Below are positions 14,978 through 20,120 of a stretch of 33,557 nt of DNA, in pieces. Origin of the DNA: RGIG3009 sp045653425 (lineage in GTDB: Bacteria; Bacillota; Clostridia; Oscillospirales; Acutalibacteraceae); assembly GCA_045653425.1 (NCBI GenBank), contig JAZOLU010000014.1, forward strand, positions 1-33,557, written 5' to 3'. The stretch's first letter is position 1, and every line of letters starts with the position of its first letter. A program made the translations under genes and the position numbers. The notes under the pieces are model-generated. The model saw only the letters and a program-made list of their open reading frames with translations, did no database searches and had not been told where the DNA came from.

Positions 14978-15079
14978 CCTTATCAAGAGTGGCGGAGGGA
15001 ACAGGCCCTGTGAAGCCCGGCAACCTGCGAATAGAGCAAGGTGCCAAATCCTGCGGTTTATGTGGCCGACAGATGAGGT
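14978..15079 (+). promoter_or_regulatory. SAM-I riboswitch (S-box)
   Basis: All conserved S-box blocks are present: CTTATCAAGAGTGG at 14979-14992, GAGGGA at 14995-15000, GGCCCTGTGAAGCCCGGCAACC at 15004-15025 (kink-turn and P2/P3), GGTGCCAAATCCTGC at 15040-15054, and the closing GACAGATGAGG at 15068-15078 pairing back to P1. S-adenosylmethionine binding would allow the terminator at 15087-15116 and repress metK. Confidence 0.96.
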
Positions 15080-15086
15080 GGATGCA

Positions 15087-15116
15087 CGCCCCGACTTCTG
15101 CGTCGGGGCGTTTTTT
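15087..15116 (+). terminator. SAM-riboswitch expression-platform terminator
   Basis: Nine-bp GC-rich stem (15087-15095/15102-15110) with a 6-nt loop and six T residues (15111-15116), located between the aptamer and the metK RBS. Confidence 0.93.
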
Positions 15117-15138
15117 GACGAAAAAGGAGGAAGTTTTT

Positions 15139-16329
15139 ATGGCTCGACATTTTTTTACATCCGAATCCGTAACCGAGGGACATCCCGATAAGGTATGTGA
15201 CCAAATTTCCGACGCGGTACTGGATGAAATTTTAGCCGCCGACCCGCAAGCGCACGTTGCTTGCGAAACGGTGGCAACCACCGGCATGGTGATGGTGATG
15301 GGGGAAATCTCCACCACCGCCAACGTGGACATTCCCGCCGTGGCTCGCCGCGTGATTTGCGATATCGGCTACAACGGTGTAGGTGCCGGTTTTGACGGAA
15401 ACACCTGCGCCGTGATGACTATGCTGGACAAGCAATCGCCCGACATTGCCATGGGTGTGAACGAGGCGCTGGAAGTGCGCGGCACGGCAGGAGGCGATGC
15501 GTATGACTGCATTGGCGCGGGTGACCAAGGATTGATGTTTGGGTATGCGTGCAATGAAACACCGGAATTGATGCCGCTTCCCATTTCACTGGCGCACAAA
15601 CTGGCGGTGCGGTTAACGGCGTTGCGTAAGGACGGCGTTCTCCCGTATTTGCGCCCCGACGGAAAAACCCAAGTTACGGTGGAATACGAGGATAACACGC
15701 CTGTGCGTGTCGAGGCAATCGTGGTTTCTACTCAGCATGACGAAGCCGTTTCGTTGGAAACCATTCGCGCAGATATTACCGAACAGTTAATTCGCCCCAC
15801 GGTGCCGGCGGCACTGCTGGATGAGAACACCAAAATTTTTGTAAACCCCACCGGTCGGTTTGTGGTGGGCGGCCCGCAGGGCGACAGTGGATTGACCGGC
15901 CGCAAAATTATTGTGGATACCTACGGCGGCTATGCTTGCCACGGCGGCGGTGCGTTTTCCGGAAAAGACCCCACCAAGGTGGACCGTTCTGCCACGTATA
16001 TGGCGCGGTATGCGGCAAAAAACGTGGTAGCGGCAGGGTTGGCACAACGCTGCGAGGTGCAGTTGGCGTACGCCATTGGTGTGGCGCGTCCGGTTTCGGT
16101 GCGGGTAGACACGCACGGTACCGGCACGGTGGCGGATGAAGCGTTAGCCGCGGCGGTAGCCAAGGTGTTCGATTTCCGTCCCGCGGCGATTATTGATACA
16201 CTGGGGTTACGTCGCCCGCAATACCGTGCGCTGGCGGCGTACGGACATATTGGGCGTGAAGAGTTGAATGTGGTGTGGGAAAAAACCGACCGCATCGAGG
16301 CACTCAAAGCGGCGCTGAAAAACGCGTAA
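15139..16329 (+). CDS. metK: S-adenosylmethionine synthetase
   Basis: Makes S-adenosylmethionine from methionine and ATP. 396 residues, the standard length. Signatures include FTSESVTEGHPDKVCDQISD (ATP-binding His15), the GAGDQGLMFGYA loop, FVNPTGRFVVGGPQGDSGLT and DTYGGYACHGGGAFSGKDPT. AAAGGAGGA precedes ATG 15139. The frame stays open upstream through the riboswitch, but that part is not translated. Expression is controlled by the SAM-I riboswitch, giving product feedback. No obvious terminator follows before the rsmD promoter. Confidence 0.98.
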   Translation: MARHFFTSESVTEGHPDKVCDQISDAVLDEILAADPQAHVACETVATTGMVMVMGEISTTANVDIPAVARRVICDIGYNGVGAGFDGNTCAVMTMLDKQSPDIAMGVNEALEVRGTAGGDAYDCIGAGDQGLMFGYACNETPELMPLPISLAHKLAVRLTALRKDGVLPYLRPDGKTQVTVEYEDNTPVRVEAIVVSTQHDEAVSLETIRADITEQLIRPTVPAALLDENTKIFVNPTGRFVVGGPQGDSGLTGRKIIVDTYGGYACHGGGAFSGKDPTKVDRSATYMARYAAKNVVAAGLAQRCEVQLAYAIGVARPVSVRVDTHGTGTVADEALAAAVAKVFDFRPAAIIDTLGLRRPQYRALAAYGHIGREELNVVWEKTDRIEALKAALKNA

Positions 16330-16348
16330 CGGCGGCCGCAGAAAATTA

Positions 16349-16377
16349 TTGACAATCGGCAGAAAAAATGGGATAAT
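16349..16377 (+). promoter_or_regulatory. Promoter of rsmD, placed to give a leaderless transcript
   Basis: TTGACA (16349-16354), 17-bp spacer, GATAAT (16372-16377). The expected transcription start, seven bases on, is 16384, one base before the ATG at 16385. Confidence 0.8.
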
Positions 16378-16384
16378 AAATTGT

Positions 16385-16921
16385 ATGAGAATTATCACGG
16401 GAACGGCAAAAGGATGCCGTCTGGAAACGCTTACCGGGTTGGACACCCGTCCCACCGGTGAGCGGGTAAAGGAAGGTCTTTTTTCGGCTATTGGGTTTGA
16501 AATTGAGGGGCGCCGCGTGCTGGATTTGTTTGCCGGTTCCGGGCAAATGGGGCTGGAAGCGCTCAGTCGCGGGGCGGCGTCTTGCGTGTTTGTGGACAGC
16601 AACCGCGAAGCTGCGCAGGTAGTGCGGCGCAACATGGCGGCTGCGCACCTCACAAGCAACGCGGTGGTGTTATGCCGCGAGGCGTTAGGTTTTTTGGCAC
16701 AAAATACCGAGCGGTTTGACTTGGTGTTTTTGGACCCGCCGTACGCAGCGGGGTTACTGGTTCCGTGTTTGGAGGCGTTGTCCGGCGCGGTAACGTGCGG
16801 CGGCGCGGTATTGTGCGAAAGCGACCGCGAAACCGTCTTACCGGATCAAGTCGGTAATCTATGTTTGGAACGCACATACCGTTACGGTCGGGTGGTTATC
16901 CGCCTGTATCGTTGCAAATGA
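16385..16921 (+). CDS. rsmD: 16S rRNA (guanine966-N2)-methyltransferase RsmD
   Basis: SAM-dependent methyltransferase acting on 16S rRNA G966. 178 residues, normal for RsmD. MRIITGTAKG is the classic N terminus, followed by DTRPTGERVKEGLFSAI, the SAM motif DLFAGSGQMGLEALSRGA (Asp47) and the catalytic DPPY (Asp117-Tyr120). The ATG at 16385 is preferred over an in-frame TTG at 16349 because the latter is the -35 box. There is no recognisable RBS before ATG. coaD starts 9 bp after the stop, the common rsmD-coaD order. Confidence 0.94.
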   Translation: MRIITGTAKGCRLETLTGLDTRPTGERVKEGLFSAIGFEIEGRRVLDLFAGSGQMGLEALSRGAASCVFVDSNREAAQVVRRNMAAAHLTSNAVVLCREALGFLAQNTERFDLVFLDPPYAAGLLVPCLEALSGAVTCGGAVLCESDRETVLPDQVGNLCLERTYRYGRVVIRLYRCK

Positions 16922-16930
16922 GGAATGGTT

Positions 16931-17422
16931 ATGAAATTGGCAATTTGTCCGGGCAGTTTTGACCCGGTCACCAACGGGCATTTGAACATCATCACCCGCG
17001 CGGCGGCGATGTTTGACCGCGTGGTGGTAGTGGTAATGGCAAACCAAAACAAAACGCCGTTATTTTCGGTGGAAGAGCGTGTGGATTTATTGCGCCGCAC
17101 TACCGAGGGTATGCCCAACGTTGAGGTGGATGCTTACGGCGGCCTGTTGGCGGAGTACGCGCGCGAATGGCAGGCAAACGTGATTGTTAAAGGGTTGCGT
17201 GCATTGTCAGACTTTGAATACGAGTTTCAAATGGCACTTACCAATCGCAAACTCAATCCGATGGTGGAAACGGTGTTTCTTACCACTGCGGCAGAGTATA
17301 TGTATCTCTCCTCTAGTTTGGTTAAGCAGGTAGCGGGTCTCGGTGGTAACATTGACGAGTTCGTACCGGCGTGCATTATTCAAGATGTCTTACAAAAATA
17401 CGGAAGGAACGAAGAAACATGA
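16931..17422 (+). CDS. coaD: Phosphopantetheine adenylyltransferase
   Basis: Coenzyme A biosynthesis: adenylates 4'-phosphopantetheine to dephospho-CoA. 163 residues, the typical length. The nucleotidyltransferase motif GSFDPVTNGH (His17) is intact, followed by ANQNKTPLFSVEERV, VIVKGLRALSDFEYEFQMA and the ATP loop MYLSSSLVKQVAGLGG. ATG 16931 is chosen because TGAGGA (16919-16924) is spaced 6 bases from it; the ATG at 16925 would abut the RBS. Overlaps the next gene by 4 bp (ATGA), so coupled translation is expected. Confidence 0.97.
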   Translation: MKLAICPGSFDPVTNGHLNIITRAAAMFDRVVVVVMANQNKTPLFSVEERVDLLRRTTEGMPNVEVDAYGGLLAEYAREWQANVIVKGLRALSDFEYEFQMALTNRKLNPMVETVFLTTAAEYMYLSSSLVKQVAGLGGNIDEFVPACIIQDVLQKYGRNEET

Positions 17423-17880
17423 GCATTGAAAACATACTGGACCAAATTGACGAAATGATTGACAAAGCGTGGGGCATGCCGCTTTCCGGCGGCAAGTGCC
17501 TGATTGAAGCCGATCGCCTGCGCGATATGCTGGACGATATTCGCGGCAATATGCCCAGCGAAATCCGCCAAGCAAAATCCATTGTGGCGGACCGCGCCGA
17601 CATCATCTCCACGGCAAAAGCCGAAGCGGAGGATATTGTGCGTGCCGCGGAGGAGCGTGCTCGCGCGCTGGTAATGCAGGAAGAGGTTGTGAAGCAAGCA
17701 CAGCAAAAAGCCAATGAAATTTTGTTGCAGACACAACAAAAATGCCGCGAGATGCGCAAGGGTACGCAAGACTTTGCCGAAGATTTGCTCAAACGTACGG
17801 AAGAGACGTTGACCAAACAGGTTTCGGAAGTGCATCAGGCGCGTCAAATGTTGCGCAAACCCGCTGTAAAGGACGAATAA
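17419..17880 (+). CDS. Coiled-coil protein, V-type ATPase subunit H-like
   Basis: A 153-residue soluble, highly charged and mostly helical protein. Residues about 50-140 form a long coiled coil rich in Ala, Glu, Lys and Gln (AKAEAEDIVRAAEERARALV and following). Such proteins near coaD in Clostridia are often labelled V-type ATPase subunit H-like or simply ATPase because of the coiled-coil similarity, but no other ATPase subunit is nearby and that function is not supported. GGAAGGAACGAAG precedes ATG 17419, which overlaps the coaD stop. Last gene of the rsmD-coaD unit, closed by a terminator. Confidence 0.8.
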   Translation: MSIENILDQIDEMIDKAWGMPLSGGKCLIEADRLRDMLDDIRGNMPSEIRQAKSIVADRADIISTAKAEAEDIVRAAEERARALVMQEEVVKQAQQKANEILLQTQQKCREMRKGTQDFAEDLLKRTEETLTKQVSEVHQARQMLRKPAVKDE

Positions 17881-17885
17881 GGTCA

Positions 17886-17919
17886 AGAAAAAGGGAGAAA
17901 CGGGGTTTTCTCCTTTTTT
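17886..17919 (+). terminator. Intrinsic terminator of the rsmD-coaD operon
   Basis: GGAGAAA (17894-17900) pairs with TTTCTCC (17907-17913), preceded by an A run and followed by six T residues. Confidence 0.85.
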
Positions 17920-17964
17920 GTGTCGCTGTGGGTGGGAAATGGCAAAAAACGGAACGAATTATGC

Positions 17965-17993
17965 TTGCGTTTCTGCGGGAAGCGAGATATAAT
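17965..17993 (+). promoter_or_regulatory. Promoter of the NifU-like/GGGtGRT pair
   Basis: TTGCGT (17965-17970), 17-bp spacer, perfect TATAAT (17988-17993), about 32 bp before the start codon. Confidence 0.85.
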
Positions 17994-18025
17994 AAGAAAA
18001 GTATAAACTCGAAAGGAGTACAAAT

Positions 18026-18718
18026 ATGAATTATTCCCATGAAGTCGAACAGATGTGTATTGTGAAAAAAGGGCCGCACCACGGTCCCGCGCCCATTCCG
18101 GAAGAGGGTCGCTGGGTAAAAGCCACGCAGATTGCGGACATTTCCGGTTTGTCCCACGGTGTGGGTTGGTGTGCACCGCAGCAGGGTACCTGCAAACTCA
18201 CGCTGAACATTAAAGAGGGCATTGTGGAGGAGGCGTTGGTAGAAACCATCGGTTGCTCCGGTATGACTCACTCCGCCGCTATGGCCGCGGAGATTTTGCC
18301 CGGTAAAACCTTGCTGGAATGTCTGAACACCGACTTGGTGTGTGACGCTATCAATGTGGCGATGCGCGAAATTTTTCTCCAATTGGTTTACGGGCGCACA
18401 CAGTCCGCGTTTTCGGAGGATGGCTTGTCCATCGGTGCCGGTTTGGAAGACTTGGGCAAAGGCCTGCGTTCGCAGGTGGGCACAATGTACTCCACTAAGG
18501 TGAAAGGTGTTCGCTATTTGGAAATGGCGGAAGGTTACGTTACCAAAATTGCACTGGACGAGGATGGCGAGGTTATCGGCTACCAGTTTGTGCGGTTGGG
18601 CAAAATGTTGGAAGACATTCGCCACGGTATGCAGCCCAATGAGGCGTATGAAAAGAACATCGGTCAGTACGGTCGCTTTGATTCTGCGGCAAAGTACATT
18701 GACCCGCGTGAAGAATAA
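18026..18718 (+). CDS. NifU/IscU-like iron-sulfur cluster scaffold-family protein
   Basis: A 230-residue protein of the family annotated in Clostridia as iron-sulfur cluster assembly scaffold. The Cys residues sit in strongly patterned segments: Cys11 (EQMCIV), Cys49 and Cys56 (GWCAPQQGTC), Cys77 (IGCSGMTHSA), Cys99 and Cys106 (ECLNTDLVCDA). The central part IVEEALVETIGCSGMTHSAA resembles the IscU/NifU N-terminal fold. The C-terminal 100 residues (KGVRYLEMAEGYVTKIALDE onward) are specific to this family. GAAAGGAG lies seven bases before ATG. It is followed 15 bp later by a GGGtGRT-family gene, its standard partner. The biochemical role has not, to my knowledge, been established. Confidence 0.87.
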   Translation: MNYSHEVEQMCIVKKGPHHGPAPIPEEGRWVKATQIADISGLSHGVGWCAPQQGTCKLTLNIKEGIVEEALVETIGCSGMTHSAAMAAEILPGKTLLECLNTDLVCDAINVAMREIFLQLVYGRTQSAFSEDGLSIGAGLEDLGKGLRSQVGTMYSTKVKGVRYLEMAEGYVTKIALDEDGEVIGYQFVRLGKMLEDIRHGMQPNEAYEKNIGQYGRFDSAAKYIDPREE

Positions 18719-18733
18719 GAGGAGGCGGCAGAT

Positions 18734-19741
18734 ATGGCGAACGATGTAAAATTTGAAGGCAAAGACAGACGTCTTGCAAAAATTGAGGAATTCCTCGCGG
18801 CAAACGGCCTTGGCTCTATGGAAGATTGCCGCGCTCTGTGCGAAAGCAAAGGCGTGGATGTAAACGCGATTGTTAAGGGTGTGCAACCCATTGCGTTTGA
18901 AAATGCGGTGTGGGCGTACACGTTGGGCGTGGCGTTGGCTCTTAAACGCGGCATCAAAGATGCGGCGGAAGCATCTGCCGTTATCGGTGAGGGCTTGCAG
19001 GCGTTCTGCGTACCCGGTTCGGTTGCCGAGCAGCGCAAAGTGGGTCTGGGTCACGGCAACTTAGGCAAAATGCTGTTGTCGGAAGAGACCACGTGCTTTG
19101 CGTTTCTCGCAGGTCACGAGTCGTTTGCGGCGGCGGAAGGTGCCATTGGTATTGCCCGCACCGCCAACAAAGTGCGCAAAGTTCCTCTGCGCGTTATTTT
19201 GAACGGTTTGGGTAAGGATGCGGCGTATATTATCAGCCGCATTAACGGCTTCACCTATGTGGAAACGGAGTACGATTTCCACACCGACTCGCTGAAAGTT
19301 GTGCGCGAAAAGGCGTTTTCCGACGGCGAGCGTGCGAAGGTGCGTTGCTACGGCGCCAACGACGTGTTGGAAGGCGTGGCCATTATGCAAAAAGAGAGCG
19401 TGGAAGTGTCCATTACCGGCAACTCCACCAACCCCACTCGTTTCCAGCACTTAGTGGCCGGCACGTACAAAAAGTGGGCGATTGAGAACGGCAAAAAATA
19501 CTTCTCGGTGGCTTCCGGCGGTGGCACAGGCCGCACCTTGCATCCCGATAACGTGGCGGCGGGCCCGGCTTCTTACGGCTTGACCGACTCCATGGGCCGT
19601 ATGCACGGTGACGCGCAGTTCGCGGGTTCCTCCTCGGTGCCGGCGCACGTGGAAATGATGGGCCTCATCGGTATGGGTAACAACCCCATGGTCGGTGCAA
19701 CGGTGGCTTGCGCGGTTGCTGTTGCAGAAGCGTTAAAGTAA
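18734..19741 (+). CDS. GGGtGRT-family protein, function unknown
   Basis: A 335-residue protein recognised by its name-giving motif GGGTGRT at residues 262-268 (SVASGGGTGRTLHPDN). Other conserved-looking stretches are KVGLGHGNLGKMLL, CFAFLAGHESFAAAEGAIG, VILNGLGKDAAYIISRINGF and GLIGMGNNPMVGATVACAVA. The Gly-rich loop and LGHGN/AGHES segments look like nucleotide or phosphate-binding turns, but that is inference. No signal peptide or membrane segment. GAGGAGG precedes ATG. It is co-transcribed with the NifU-like gene from the promoter at 17965 and closed by a strong terminator, so the two products probably act together. Confidence 0.87.
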   Translation: MANDVKFEGKDRRLAKIEEFLAANGLGSMEDCRALCESKGVDVNAIVKGVQPIAFENAVWAYTLGVALALKRGIKDAAEASAVIGEGLQAFCVPGSVAEQRKVGLGHGNLGKMLLSEETTCFAFLAGHESFAAAEGAIGIARTANKVRKVPLRVILNGLGKDAAYIISRINGFTYVETEYDFHTDSLKVVREKAFSDGERAKVRCYGANDVLEGVAIMQKESVEVSITGNSTNPTRFQHLVAGTYKKWAIENGKKYFSVASGGGTGRTLHPDNVAAGPASYGLTDSMGRMHGDAQFAGSSSVPAHVEMMGLIGMGNNPMVGATVACAVAVAEALK

Positions 19742-19759
19742 ACAAAAACAACACTCCCC

Positions 19760-19793
19760 AAACGCTCTGTCGAAAAACGACAGAGCGTTTTTG
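19760..19793 (+). terminator. Intrinsic terminator after the GGGtGRT gene
   Basis: Thirteen-bp stem (19760-19772/19778-19790), 5-A loop and a T tract to 19792. Confidence 0.95.
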
Positions 19794-19868
19794 TGACTAT
19801 CAAATAAAAAATTCGCTGCACGGATCTTGTGAAAAGTGACAAAAGTTTGAGCAACAAAACCAAAAGGC

Positions 19869-19891
19869 AAATGCCAAATTGGGCATTTTTT
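19869..19891 (+). terminator. Second, smaller terminator-like hairpin
   Basis: AAATGCC (19869-19875) pairs with GGCATTT (19882-19888), 6-nt loop, T run 19886-19891. Either a backup terminator or the end of a short unrecognised transcript. Confidence 0.5.
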
Positions 19892-20120
19892 CCAGTTATG
19901 GGGTGCAAAAACGGCTCTTTTTCTTAAAAAATACTTGTCATAAACACAGACTGACCAGAAAGTGCTAGTTTATTGCGGCAATTTTGCTATATTATCTTGA
20001 AAAATTCGGTATAATGTTAGATAGGATTTTAGCGCAATTTAACGGAGGCGGCATATTAGCCAATGCGTTGCCTGCAAAAGGAGAAATCCGCTGTTTAATA
20101 CAATGAGTTAAGGGTGTGTG
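19892..20120 (+). promoter_or_regulatory. Promoter region and leader of the glycan-uptake operon
   Basis: AT-rich gap with no gene. A perfect TATAAT lies at 20010-20015 but the -35 position (19987-19992) does not match consensus, suggesting an activator-dependent promoter. The predicted leader of about 100 nt has two Shine-Dalgarno-like sequences far from any start (ACGGAGG near 20041, AAAGGAG near 20078) and a possible AGGC...GCCT / GCAT...ATGC stem around 20045-20076. The real RBS appears to be AAGGG at 20110-20114. Confidence 0.5.

Noticed and set aside
14929..15138. N-terminal extension of metK by 70 codons
   Set aside because: This segment is the SAM-I riboswitch and its terminator; the real MetK start with an RBS is at 15139.
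16349..16384. TTG start adding 12 residues to RsmD
   Set aside because: The TTG is the -35 hexamer of the rsmD promoter and RsmD proteins begin MRIITG.
17789..19054. 421-codon open frame on the minus strand
   Set aside because: It lies antisense to the NifU-like and GGGtGRT genes, crosses a terminator and a promoter, has Arg/His/Phe-rich composition typical of a shadow frame, and no RBS.
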